Positions 1 through 11,570 of a DNA stretch of 64,000 bases are shown here, one piece after another; position 1 is the stretch's first letter, and each line of letters starts with the position of its first letter. This stretch comes from Cephalotus follicularis (taxonomy: Eukaryota > Streptophyta > Magnoliopsida > Oxalidales > Cephalotaceae), in contig BDDD01002112.1 of assembly GCA_001972305.1 (NCBI GenBank), positions 140,213 to 204,212 of the forward strand, in the 5' to 3' direction. A program made the translations under genes and the position numbers. The notes under the pieces are model-generated. The model ran no database searches. It was given only the letters and a program-made list of their open reading frames with translations, and was not told where the DNA came from.

Positions 1-184
1 TTGACTATCTGAGATGGGATAAATAATCCCATTGTCCAACCAACTCAAAATTTCCTTTTGGGTGGCTTCCACATCCTCGAATTCCTTCATACTTTCATTG
101 AAGCTTTTATCAAAGTCTAGGTCAAAGTACGTTTGGTCAGGCGTGGCAAGTTTGTGAGTCTTATGGGATAAATGATCCCATTCA

Positions 185-1053
185 CTATCCAAAGTGGGGT
201 GAATGATACCATTTTCCAGCCACGTCAACCTTTCCATTGGATGCTTCCACATCCTCTAATTCCCTCATACACTCACTGAAGTTTCTGTCAAAATTAATGT
301 TAAAATTCGTGTCAATGGTGTCAGGAATCGAATGTATCACGCAGACTTCATCAAAGTCAGCTGGATGCTTTCCCAAATGGAAGATGTTAAAGTCCATTGG
401 CGACTTTCCAAAAATCAACTTCATAGGACCATTTCGGCAATTGATCAAAAATTACTAGTGGCCAAGAATGGTCTACCAAGAATAACTAGGATTTGATCTT
501 TGATATTCGTAACAGGCTGGGTATCTAAAACGAAAAAGTCGATAGGAAAGAAAAATTCACCAACCTTGATTAAAATATCATGAATTTTTCCTTTTGGATT
601 TTTCACCGACCTATCCGCTAGTTACAAAGTCATACTAGTCAGGTGCAAATCTCCTAAACCAAGCTTCTCATAAACCGACCATGGCAACTAATTCACACTT
701 TCTCCTAAGTCGAGCAGAGCATGTTTAATTTTGGTGTTGTCGATGACACAAGAGATTGTCGGGTAGCCGGGATCTTTGTACTTTGGTACCTTTGGTTACG
801 AAAGAATAGCACTGATATTTGCTGCCAAGAAAGCCTTTTTTGGAGTCTGAATTACTCTCTTTTGCTTGCATAAGTCTTTTAGGACTTTTGCGTAAGAGGG
901 AACTTGAGCCATTGCATCCAGCAATGGAATGTTGATTTGGACTTGTTTAAAAATTTCTATGATCTTTTCCATAGCTGGGGCTTTCTTATTTTTCTGCAAT
1001 CTACTTTGAAAATGAACCTTTGGAATTTCTAAAACATATGTTCGTTCGGGCAA
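185..1053 (-). pseudogene. Athila-like gag-protease linker and aspartic protease, degenerate
   Basis: This is the polyprotein region that would cleave Gag-Pol in the virus-like particle. The linker (1053-796) holds a motif like INIPLLDAMAQVPSYAKVLK, typical of Athila-type polyproteins. Downstream on the minus strand the protease active site reads LLDLGESVN near 725-700, where the family has D-L-G-A-S. The second conserved motif, VILGRPFLATS, is read at about 480-450, followed by INCRNGPMKLIFG around 440-400. In-frame stops separate the pieces, for example the TAG directly after the active-site segment. It continues leftward past the window edge towards reverse transcriptase. The family call is confident; exact domain edges are approximate. 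Confidence 0.75.
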
Positions 1054-1227
1054 TTCAGCTTGTCGTTCCTCATTCTCTTCCTTTTGTTCCTCCCTCGATT
1101 CCGCATGTGAGTTTAAATTTTCTGGTTGCTAAGAGGAATTAACCAAATGCTCACTCAATTGGGCTGGTTGCATAGAGGAGTCAACCAATTGCTCACCGAA
1201 ATTCTTTGTTTGATCCGCTGGTTGGTA

Positions 1228-2765
1228 CTAATTTCCACTCCTCAAGGCATTGATGGAATTTATTTGTTTTGGTAGTCCCGCGGAAGAAGAGCAGCCTTGC
1301 GGGTAGGAAGTCAGACCAGACCTCGTATTCGGGTATGGTAGGGAAGGCATCTTTCCCTTATTTCTTTCATGTAAAGAAGATACAAGCTGTGAGATTTGCT
1401 TCTCCATGTTATGCTGTTGTTTTTCCATGTTATGCTGACTAGTCATAACAGTGCTCATGAGAAGCTCCATGCTCTTTTCTAGAGAGGAAATCCTAGACGT
1501 ATCTTCACTTTGGTTCAACAATCCAGGTGATTGTTGATTTTGAAATTGGTTTAGTGTGAAGGGAGGTCGGGCATTATTTGAAGATTGAGGGAACCTTTGA
1601 TACATGTGCTGAGGTGCAGACTGAGTAGTGAAGGTTGAAGGTTGCCCAGATAAATGTGAAGGTTCAGCAGAGCAGCTCAAAGGCTACCCAAAGAAGTTTT
1701 AGTTTTGCCCTAAAAAATTTGTGGGTCCTCTCGTGTTTCGCCCTTGACTCCATAAGAAGTTTGGATGATTTCTCCAACCCAGATTGTAAGTGTTACTATA
1801 CAGGTTGTATTGATTCATAGTGAACACATTCTCTAGAGGATAAAGATTTTCAACGTAGTTTGGGCATTCTTCAAAAACATGTCTTGGTGACCAGCACCAA
1901 GAACACATGGTAGTGCTCTGATTAATGTGATTTGCGTGCTCGAGTCCCCTAACTATCGACTCTAAACTATTAAGGAGACTGTCTAATTGTGCCTCCTTAG
2001 CCACTATCCCCTCTATAACGTACCCCTTACTCAACAGAGCTCTCTCCGTTACTTGAGTGGACTCCCACTCCCTAGTTTGCTCACCCAAATCTTGCAGGAA
2101 ATTCCAAGCCTCATTTTCATCGATATACGAGGTGAACCCTCAGGACACATTCACTCGACCAATTGCTTGGTCTTGTAGTCGATGCCTTCATAGATTATTT
2201 TGTATAAATGCCAAGTGTCCAGACCATGATGAGGACATTCTAAGAGGAGGTCTTTAAATCTTTCCATACACCTAGAGAACAGTTCATTTGGTCTTTGGCG
2301 AAACTGGAGGATGTTGTTCCTGAGCTTATTGGTTTTGTGGAGAGAGAATAATTTCTTCAAGAACGACAATGTGAACTGATCTCATGTAGAGATGGAACCA
2401 TTGGGCAGACTATATATCCACTTCTTTGCTCCATCTTTGAGAGAAAAGTTTATGAATCGCAATTTGATAGCATCATCGAATAATTGCTGGAGTTTCATGA
2501 GGGCACATACCTCCTCAAACTCGTAAAGGAAGAGATATGAATCCTCATTGGGTAACCCATCGAAATGAGGGAGCATGATAATAAACTGGGATTTCAACTC
2601 AAAAGTATTACCACGAGGAGTAGGCAACAGGATACAGGATGGATGTGCTATCCTTGCAGGATAGAATCTATCGCGCAGAGTTTGTATGGGTAGTTCGTCA
2701 ACCATGTTTGCTTGTTGATTAATTCCTTCTAAGATATTGTTTGGACCACACACCCAATCAGTCAT
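1228..2765 (-). pseudogene. gag: Athila-like gag, degenerate
   Basis: Gag is the structural protein of the particle. On the minus strand it runs from ATG near 2765 through frames at 2765-2382, 2369-2151, 2088-1699 and 1680-1228, which join only across stops or frameshifts. The first segment contains the retrotransposon gag core (HFDGLPNEDSYLFLYEFEEV, then LRFINFSLKDGAKKWIYSLP). The next has FRQRPNELFSRCMERFKDLL, and a Cys-rich CSWCWSPRHVFEECPNY stretch follows near 1905-1850, a likely nucleic-acid-binding finger. The last part is Gln-rich with repeated HNMEKQ. Family agreement is strong; the gene is dead. Confidence 0.8.
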
Positions 2766-2999
2766 AAACTAAGGCTGACCACTAACTAGTTCAGATGACC
2801 TACTGGCGCAGAGCACTCGTGAATTAATTTTAAGCATGTCAGACCAGAGGATAAACTTTTCGGAGCAAACCATGTTTTTTTAAAGCTTATGAAAGAACCT
2901 AATTAAACTATGTTAGAGTTTGTTAGAAATACTACAAATCAGTTGAACAAATTAGAACTGATTTAAAACATTGTCTCCTTGATAACGGCACCAAAAACT
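2766..2999 (-). promoter_or_regulatory. Primer-binding site (2971-2993) and leader of the Athila-like element
   Basis: On the minus strand, six bases after the LTR end, the sequence reads TGGTGCCGTTATCAAGGAG. The usual Athila site is TGGCGCCGTTGCCGGGGA, pairing with the tRNA-Asp 3' end, so this is a recognisable copy with several changes. The following 200 bases to the gag start are untranslated leader with no feature I can name. Confidence 0.75.
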
Positions 3000-4937
3000 T
3001 GTTCACAAATTTTGAAAAGAATTAAATTTATACCGCAAGTGCATGGTTGTGCAGTAACGAGTCTAACATAGGGAAACAAGATTAAACTAATTTTAATTTA
3101 TCCAACCTAGGCGAAGTATGCAAAATTTAGGTTTATTATCGATCTCTACTCCTAAACATGCAAAAATAACTAACTCGTAAAGAAAACGTCGTAAGCGCTG
3201 ACGCTTAAATGCAAGGCTTCGGCGCTTATCACGAAAAATGCTGAAAGCGTCAACATTAAGCGTCGACAAAACTAAGAAGAAAAACACTGAAGGCTTCGAT
3301 GCTCTTTCGCAAGGCGTCGATGGTTAAGGAAACAGAACTGAGAATTTAAAGCATGCAAATATGGATTAACAGGATAAAAATAACTGATAAAAAGACTTGT
3401 AATTAAATCGGTTTTAGGGTATAGAAACTCACCATGGATTATATTGAGAACTCACTTACTTTGAAAGATCAAACATTGGTAATCAATAGCTGCTAGGTCG
3501 ATACGGAGTGTGAATGTGATGACAAATCGTATGGGTAGTCATGCTAGGTCTATACGGAGTGTGAGTTGATTGACAAACCGTATGAGTAGTCATGCTATGT
3601 CTATACGGAGTGTGTTCGGTGTGACAAATTGTATGAGTAGACATCCACTAATTTTGTGCAAGCATCATTCATTCAACAAAATTCTTCTTTACAAACAAAG
3701 TGTATGTGGATTTTAATCAGACATACAAAGTGTGTTTGATGTCGGGAAATTGAAGAACAAATCAAAGGTTCAATGATTTTATTAATGGAGTTTCATCAAT
3801 ACATCTAATGGGTTTATTCTAACCCTAAAAACCTTGAAAGTTTATCTAGAAAACATTGTAATAAAAACTAATGAAAAGAAAAGAGAGAGACGGATGTGTA
3901 AAACTTGTGTAGCCCCTTAGGTTTAGCTTTTCTTTCCTTTAAATAGCCTTACAATCCTATGCATAAAAAGGAAAGAATATCTAACGTAATTATTCTACTT
4001 AATGTAAATATTACAACCAGTCAAAGCGTCTAAAACTTTCCATAATTTGTCTCCTAAGTCGTGCTAAGCGTCGATGGGTAGAATGTGGTAGATGCGCTAA
4101 GCGTCAACGTGTAATGCGTAAGAGCAGACTCGTAATGCGCTAAGCGTCAACGGTAATATGTGAAGCGTCGACGCTTAGCATATTAAGGCAGACTTCATAT
4201 AGTTGATATGCAGACTTCGTATAGTTGACGGAAGACCACGCTACTTTTGAAAGCCAAACTAGTAGATTTGAGATGTTAAACAGACCAGAGCTGACATGCC
4301 GAGCAGACGGGGATGATGGTCAGACCAAAGCATAGTGAAAGCAGACTTGCAGACCATCTTCATCAATGCAGAGCACCACCTTGTAGACTAGTATCATAGG
4401 TAGCATAGCAGACTAGAATTGCTGAACTTGCAATGCCGACTTGCCGAGCAGACCACGAAGAATATCATAGCAAACTAGCCTACTAGCATCAATTGAGACT
4501 AGCAAAATGCCAAACTACCAGACCAGAGCAAAACACATCCGTGAAAAGCACAAACTAGACGACGAATAGACTAGATAAAGTGGGGCATACTTGAGGTGCA
4601 GACTTAAGGTGTTGAGCTTGGAGTTCACTGCATACTGGCCTTGGATGTTACGGTATTTGAGCATATCAGAGAATGAGATTGCGCTTAGCGCGCAAAGAAT
4701 ATAGTGCAGAGCAACTCTTAAGCGTCGACGTTGTAAATGTACCCGTCAGCGCTTTAAATATAAGCGTCGATGCTTTATTCTACAATTTGCGCCAGTTTAG
4801 GCCAATTTTACTGTACTTTGATGTTTTGCTCTTGTACCTGAAAATCAAATAAAAATAACCGAAGTAATCTGATCCAAGCATAAATAAATAATAAATAAAT
4901 CCTTAAAATAACATATTTTTATGCTAAACAGGTATCA
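3000..4937 (-). repeat. 5' LTR of the Athila-like element (about 1.94 kb)
   Basis: On the minus strand it starts TGATACCTGTTTAGC at 4937 and ends GTGAACA at 3000, directly before the primer-binding site, so it has TG...CA termini. It contains three short tandem copies around 3495-3640 built on a 'tctatacggagtgtg' word, and patches of GCGTCGACGC-type palindromes (3185-3320, 4025-4180, 4680-4790), including a perfect 14-base palindrome at 4163-4176. A TATTTAAA stretch near 3943-3955 (minus strand) could be the TATA element. A candidate TSD, TCTAG, lies at 4938-4942; its partner would be outside the window. Confidence 0.8.
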
Positions 4938-5430
4938 TCTAGGGTTGACACGTATCATTACCTAGACCTCAATCGAGGCTAAAATATTACGAGAGATTAT
5001 AGCACACGCGAACCAATGACTCAAAAAGTCTTGCGGTACGGCGATGTGTAATAAATAATGAGAAAATTAATTGGATTAATTTTTCATATGGATAATATTG
5101 GATATTAGTCCGAAAGCATTTTAAATAGGTCTGGACTATTTAGAATGGCTTATCCAAACCCTAGGGGTATTTCGATAATTTATGAACACCACCCATTTTA
5201 ACCGAGATTTTTAAGAGTCCCTACTCAATAATGATATCTTCATAAATATGTTGGACATATTTAATCTTGGTGACAATAATAAAATCAAATGTTTGTTAGG
5301 TGGATTTTGCTTACTGCGTTATCGTTAAATGGTGACACATGGCACTGCTTCACTTGATCTTATCTAATTAATATTCGAAGGGGTATGTGACATCACTAAA
5401 ATGAGTAGGACTCATTTAAGTGATTGGTGA
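4938..5430 (+). repeat. Copia LTR fragment, same superfamily as the 40775 LTR
   Basis: From TCTAGGGTTGACACGTATC onward this stretch aligns by eye with 41603 to about 42040 in the Copia LTR at 40775. Shared blocks include the sentence around GATTATAG(C/T)(A/G)CACGCGAACC, GGGGTATTTCG(A/G)TAATTTA and ATATGTTGGACATATT(T/A)A. The left part of the LTR is missing because the Athila-like element begins there. Similarity fades near 5430. It is more diverged from the 40775 LTR than the 19202 LTR is, so it is an older relative. Confidence 0.7.
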
Positions 5431-5949
5431 CTGTTTTCTTGGAGAAGTGGACATGTGGCCCTCATTGGATGGTACCAGTGAACATGTGACATGCAAAGTT
5501 TATGGACTTTACTAACTTTTAGATATTAAAGTGAGTAAGGTAGATATATTAATATGTCTCACATATTATATAGTTTAGGGACTTTATACATTAATGCATT
5601 AATGGGCCTTTGTAATCATCTTCATTAAGGATAACTTACGAGCTTCAAACAAACTCCATTAATGGAGAATGAAGCTCTTTGGGCCAAAATTTTGAAGCCA
5701 TTATGGGAGATGGTTTAGTTGATTTTTAGGCTTAGGTCCAAGAGAGAAAAATGTCCACAACATACATGCAATCACATTGGTGTCCTCAAAAATCAAAACA
5801 AAAGTCATTATTGTAATGCTTAACCTTAGATTAACATTTAGGTCTCCAAAACAAGAAATTTTTGCATCAATGGCAAGATCATTACCATACATTCGTCACA
5901 ATACAAAATATATCAAAATGTGATCAAAATTGGCTCTGATACCATTTAT
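5431..5949 (-). other. Non-coding Copia internal stretch with Met-tRNA primer-binding site (5931-5944)
   Basis: The minus strand reads TGGTATCAGAGCCA at 5944-5931, the classic Copia primer-binding site for initiator methionine tRNA, five bases after the LTR that starts at 5950. The 63-residue frame at 5892-5701 that follows has no recognised gag motif. I see no other gene in this stretch; the body of this Copia element appears to be lost. Confidence 0.65.
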
Positions 5950-7422
5950 TGGTTTCATTATAAAGAGGCTAGATTAACACTTAATCTAACCTAAACTAGC
6001 AAATCCTAAAACGAAATGGATTTACTACAACTAAAACCTATTGCTAAGATCACTTTGATCAACACTTTAACATACCAAAACAAAAGGAAAAATGAGAAGA
6101 CTAAGATGAAAATAAGACTTACTTCAACTTTTCTTTACTCCACCAAGTATTTTGAAATCATATCTTACTTCAAGGCACTTTGAATAGCAAAGGGGATGCT
6201 ATCTCGAAGATGATCCACACCAAGAGAGAAGCAAAAGTGAGTGTATGGGAAAGAGAGTGAATTTCGGCCCAAAGAGAAAAATAACCAAGGAGGAGATGCT
6301 AGTCTCTAATGCATTAGTCTCATTTTTCCTTACGGTGAAATAACTTATAATACACTTCCTTTATATCGTAAATGATGATAAAAGCTTATTACCTTATGAC
6401 ATGACCAAGTCAAAGGTAAATAAGTCATGAGAATAGAGAGCATGATTAATCTCATTAATCATGTAGCTTATCTCATAAGCTAATTCAATTAAACTAATCG
6501 TATTAGTATAATTAATTATCTCTATCTAATTCTCTTGCATTCTCACACTAGTATTGTATGTGACTCTATGGGTTCATAATTATGCTAGATATAGGATTAA
6601 TTATAACACTTATGATTGTGCAATTAGTCATTCCTAATCGCATTAGAAACTTATAATCGAAATAAAAGAATTAAACCCTGATTTGAATTCTTTATTACAC
6701 GTGATTAATAATCAATTAATCTCGGTTATCCTAATGATTAACATTGACATCTAGCACTGCATATTTACCCCTAGGTAATATGAATATAACCTTGAACCTC
6801 AAACTATAGTTACGTGAACGTATAATCTCTCTACCGATAATACTCGAATTAAACCTAAAACAAGGAGCATGTCAGGCCCTAATAGTTCATTCCCTAAAAT
6901 GATATCGTAGGTAATTAGCTATCTCAATCAAATTAGAGACACTTTCTAATTAACTGATCTCTGATATTGGAATCAACATTCCAATAACTTTTCATCCTGG
7001 CTAGGAAATCTTATAGCTAATAACCCTAAGTATAAACTCCCTTTACCGGGAGTAGTAGATTCCATATTGCTCACTCACATATCTCAATGTATAATCTACC
7101 ATACCCAACTAATACTTGTATACTCCTCATGGCTAGAAGATGAACTTAATTATGATGAAAGTATGATATCTTATACACATGACATCTACTGGCGGCTCAA
7201 GTCTAACGACCACTCACACTACTACAATACAAGAAGCATGTCTGACATGTAAGTAAAACTTCATAGAGGACTTCTTAAAACGTGCCACTTCAGTGAACTC
7301 ATAAAATAATGAGCACCCACATGTATGCAATATAGTCACTACATGATGACTTGTAAGAACAGTCAACCTCTTCATCGAGCTGGCATACAACGCGCTATTC
7401 TATTCGGATAACATATGTCCAA
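5950..7422 (-). repeat. Copia LTR, left part, split by the outer Tekay-like element
   Basis: Minus-strand LTR. Its 3' end (...AATGAAACCA, 5959-5950) lies next to the primer-binding site at 5944-5931. It is interrupted after 7422 by a 31.5 kb insertion with TSD TCCAA (7418-7422 and 38939-38943) and resumes at 38944. The sequence is AT-rich with no coding frame of interest. Combined LTR length is about 1.73 kb. Confidence 0.7.
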
Positions 7423-10221
7423 TGACACTCCCCGTTCCCAAACAACACCCGGGGATACGGCCGTACCAGGAGGAAGGATACACCACTTAGATCCTCAACC
7501 TCAAACACCAAACTCCAACTCAAATGCTTGACCTTCTAAGCTATGAGATTAGACGTGGAAACACGTCGCAGACGATAGCTGTCCGAGCGTCCCAGACGAC
7601 CACACACTCCAAGGCATTAAAACAAAACAAAGCCTAACCACAGGAAACTACAACGTATGACTAAGACTTAAGCCCGAGATCAACTCAAAGTCCGAGAACA
7701 AATGACTTGCAGAGGACAACAACGCCCGAGCACTCAAAAAGGCGGCGTAGGGTCAGGCATCAAAACATCTCAAGGAATTTCATTGGTCGGGGGTCAGGAG
7801 GTTGGGCAAAACTAAGGAAAGGTTAACTATCACTTAACATCTGTGACCCACGCCCAAGGACGCCATACATCCGAGGACAGATCATGTTCGAGGACAAGGT
7901 TCACAGATAAACTACACTACCTTCACCTAGGGATTTGGTTTGCTAAAGACTGAGGAGCTCTAACCTATGCTGAGGAGGTCTTGCCGGGTCCTCGGGCATC
8001 TCATCTAACCCGGTACCCCGAGATTATAGCTGCAGGGAACACAAACGACATAAAACACCCCAAGGATCTCATATACATCACAAGGCATAAAAATCAAAAT
8101 GCTGAGCATCCCCAAGAAAATGAAAACATATAAAACCATAGGAGAAATACATTAAAGGTTATCATCGATTACAAGGATTAAGGGTTCCCAAGAATAACAA
8201 GAGGAATCTATACAAAACCCCCAAAATGCATGCAAGTCTAAAATGGCCGAGGAGCCAACTACAGTGCTTGCGCCAGACGTCTACCTCTTCCAAAACCACA
8301 CTTTCACTTGGTGGATCTCAAGAACTCTGAACCCCTACTTCCTATGCATAAAAACTGAGAGGGATTAGTCCAACTAACTAGTGATTGAGAGCAAGAGAAC
8401 TTCCCGAGCACACCACGACCACGTGGTGCTAGACGAACAACTCGTGCCCTGCCCCAACTGGGCCGAGCACACAACAAATAACACTGCTCAATAAAATGAT
8501 TAAAGAGGTGAATATGCATAGATTAAGGATATAAGATAACAAGGAGGAATAACATCAGAGTAACACTCAATGACTAATCTCAATGAAAGAGAGTAACAAT
8601 AACAGTGATACATAATATGCCGAGGAGCCATACATTAGGGGATCGACAATGATCAAGACTCCGAGGATCAGAAATGATCAGAGGACTACTTGTATTGTAT
8701 CAACCGCATGCACACATGCCACACATTTATACACACATCATACTCACACATTTCCACTTCCGGAACCACCTCGGCAATCACAAGTAACAACTCCGCTGGG
8801 ACAACATCAGCGAGGTCATGGGCTACAGGATTGTGCACATCCCTCATATATGCATATAGATACCCACTTCAAGATCACCGTATGAACATTGATGGAAGGG
8901 ATACGCAAGCACTCCTTCATCGGCAATCACACGTTGGGTGTACCAGACTACATAAACCTCGATCGAGAGGCTACGCAAGCCCTCCCTCATCGGCAATCAC
9001 GTAATTCCAAGTACTACATCACATGAACCTCAATGGAGGGGCTACGCAAGCCCTCCCTTGTCGGCAATCATGTAATGCAACATCAACCAAGGGGCTCATG
9101 AATCACCGCTCAGCTCCACAATTGTTGAAATGACAGAGGAGAACTTCGACCCAGAGGTGAGCGAATCACCACTCAGACCATCTCAGGTCGGCAATATCAT
9201 GTCCGAGCACTCAGTCATGGCCTGACAAAAGAAGTAGCAGATCCATCGGCTTCTCCCACACAACGTTTCGCCATTGACCAAGGAAATGAGCAGATCCAGG
9301 TATGGAACCCGGGCACAGTCACACCCAACAGCCCATTATAGACAATGCAACTGCTGAATGTAATTGGGATCGGAGGCAACACTCCTCTGCCCACCCATAT
9401 GAGTCCCATATATCCGAGCATACCAGTAACCAGTATCCGAGAACAGCACATGATATCAGGAAGCATGAAATACTATAACAATAAGGGGAAACACATCATC
9501 CCCACCTATAGAGCATTTCTGCTCCGAAAACAGCATCAATATGCAATAATCAACAAGACAACAGGAAAAAGGATATATCATGGAAAAAGGCATATTAAAC
9601 ATCAAGACACTTAGTATCAATTAATAGAAAGGAAAGATCCCACTCACTATGCTGCAAGACCTCTGACTAGCTTCCTTGATGTGCGGACTCCACGCCTGGA
9701 TCTTTTGCTACAAGATCAACACACAACAACTTAGCTACAACCATTAACACATTTCTGAGGAGCATTCATGAACATTCACATGCACAAGAACCACTCCAAA
9801 GCCCTTCCCCGGCCTCACAACCGTTACTGTGCCACGAGAACGTCGTAGCGCTAACTCATCGAGGAGAGCACTCACCTTGCTAAACACGTAGATGGCGAGA
9901 ACATTCCAAACCTTAGTATCAGCGAACAAACCTTTAGAGGAACGAAGAAGAAAGGAAAGAAAAGCTTACAAGCAAAACACTTCCTCCAACATGAAAAGAC
10001 GGAAGAACAACTATACCTGCCACGGCCGAAAGTACACCAACTTCCAAACTTCCACAAGAAGCTTCGGGCTTCCCAAGGTAAAACAACAAATATCTCCTTA
10101 CTCATAACATAAATTGGTCCTTACCCAACACAAGCCCAAACCAACCCAAGGAGAAAAAAAAGAGAAAAATTTCACCAAAGCCCAAATGCTAATTTGTGCA
10201 AAATTAACACGGGTCATTACA
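7423..10221 (-). repeat. 3' LTR of the outer Tekay-like element (2.8 kb)
   Basis: On the minus strand it begins TGTAATGACCCGTG at 10221 and ends GGGGAGTGTCA at 7423. It aligns along its length with the 5' LTR at 33683-38938 once the solo LTR inside that copy is removed. It contains GCCGAGGAG and CCGAGGAC words and a tandem repeat (8883-9075). Frames seen inside, such as 8649-9004 on plus, recur in the other LTR and are not genes. Confidence 0.85.
8883..9075 (+). repeat. Short tandem repeat inside the LTR, about 65-base unit
   Basis: About three units share the block GGCTACGCAAGCCCTCC followed by a CATCGGCAATCA-like block, each preceded by a palindrome of the form CCTCGATCGAGG or a decayed version. 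The equivalent array in the other LTR (from about 35206) has two perfect CCTCGATCGAGG copies and is where the solo LTR at 35365 landed. Confidence 0.7.
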
Positions 10222-10235
10222 TCCTCTCCCCCTTA
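10222..10235 (-). promoter_or_regulatory. Polypurine tract of the outer Tekay-like element
   Basis: The minus strand reads AAGGGGGAGAGGA directly before the 3' LTR start. This is the RNase H-resistant primer for plus-strand DNA synthesis in Ty3/gypsy elements. Its position at the LTR edge fixes the LTR boundary and element orientation. Confidence 0.8.
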
Positions 10236-10249
10236 AGGAAATTTTGTCC

Positions 10250-11570
10250 TCAAAATTTGAGCTCTGATCCGAGGAAAAGGTTTGGATAACGTTCCTTCAT
10301 CTGGTCCTCGGACTCCCACGTAGCTTCCTCTGCTGCATGGTTCCTCCATAAAACCTTTACCAATGGAATGGTTTTATTCCGCAAAACCTGTTCTCGTCGG
10401 TCCAAAATCTGGACTTGAGCTTCCTGGTAAGCCAACACTGGAAAATCCTCTTCGGACAACATGATTGGTTCATCCAAAACATGGGAAGGGTTAGCAATGT
10501 ACTTGGTCAGTACAGATACATGAAAAACGTCATGAACTCTGGCCAACTCTAGAGATAACGCCAGACGATAAGCAACTGGTCCGATCCTCTTCAAAATCTC
10601 AAAGGGACCCACGTACCTCGGGCTAAGCTTCCCGAGCTTGCCAAAACGAACGATTCCCATATAAGGCGACACACGGAGGAAGACCTTGTCACCTACCGAG
10701 AACTCCAAATCCTTGCGGTGCTTGTCGGCATAACTCTTTTGCCTGCTCTGAGCCGCATGCAATCTATCTCGGATAATCTTCACTTTCTCGGTTGCATCTC
10801 GGTCTAAATCTGGTCCTAACAACCTCTGCTCTCCCACTTCATTCCAACGCAAAGGGGTTCTACAATGTCTGCCATACAAGGCTTCTTAAGGAGCCATTCC
10901 AATGCTCGCTTGATAGCTACTGTTGTAGGCAAACTCGATCAAAGTCAGGTGGTCATCCCAACTACCCTTGAAATCCATAACACAGGCTCTTAACATGTCC
11001 TCAAGAATCTGGATAGCATGCACAGACTGCCCATCGGTCTGAGGATGATATTCTATACTGAGTCGCAACTCCGAACCCAACGCTCTCTCCGACAGAATCT
11101 CGAAGTGAACCTAGAATCTCTGTCTAAAATAATGCTGTTGGGATTCCCATGCAACTTGATCACGCCGTCCACATACATCCGAGCTAACTTGTCCAAACCG
11201 AAGTCCTTTTTGATCGACAAAAAGTGAGCTGACTTGATCAGACGATCCACTATCACCCATATAGCATCGTGCTTTCTCCTCGTCAGAGGAAAACCCGTGG
11301 CAAAGTCCATCGATATGTTATCCCATTTCAACTCTAGGATAGGAAACGGTTGGAGAAGACTTGAAGGCTTCTGTCATTCAGCTTTCACCGGTTGGAACGT
11401 TAAGCATCTTGCCACAAACCTGGCAATCTCACACTTCATGCCACGGCACCAAAAGGATTATCGCAGGTCACGATACATCTTGGTACTTCCAGGATGCATC
11501 GACCAAGGAGAATGATGTGCTTCCTCTAAAATCTCTTCTTTAATCGTATCAATATGTGGTACACATAGCC
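10250..11570 (-). pseudogene. pol: Integrase catalytic core and chromodomain of the outer Tekay-like element
   Basis: Integrase joins element DNA to the chromosome. Minus-strand frames at 11331-11053, 11080-10886 and 10879-10250 form a continuous product across frameshifts. The first catalytic Asp lies in SMDFATGF and the second in ILDRDSRFTS. The motif usually written GQSERTIQ reads GQSVHAIQ, so the catalytic Glu is lost. The 209-residue C-terminal frame has the chromovirus pattern: RLHAAQSRQKSYADKHRKDL, VGDKVFLRVSP, then a chromodomain near residues 155-205 (ILDRREQVLRNKTIPLVKVLW and ATWESEDQMKERYPNLF). Chromodomains direct such elements to heterochromatin. The gene is cut at 11571 by the inner element. 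Confidence 0.85.

Larger units (their letters stand above)
1..4937 (-). mobile_element. Athila-like Ty3/gypsy retrotransposon, 5' half, runs off the left edge
   Basis: On the minus strand, read right to left, the order is LTR (4937-3000), primer-binding site (2993-2971), leader, gag (2765 to about 1228), gag-protease linker and protease (about 1053-185). Reverse transcriptase, integrase and the 3' LTR would lie left of base 1. The gag and protease wording and a primer-binding site resembling the tRNA-Asp type (starting TGGTGCCGTT) are typical of the Athila lineage. The right LTR edge directly abuts a Copia LTR fragment, so the element probably inserted into it. The coding part is broken by many stops and frameshifts and cannot be functional. 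Confidence 0.8.
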
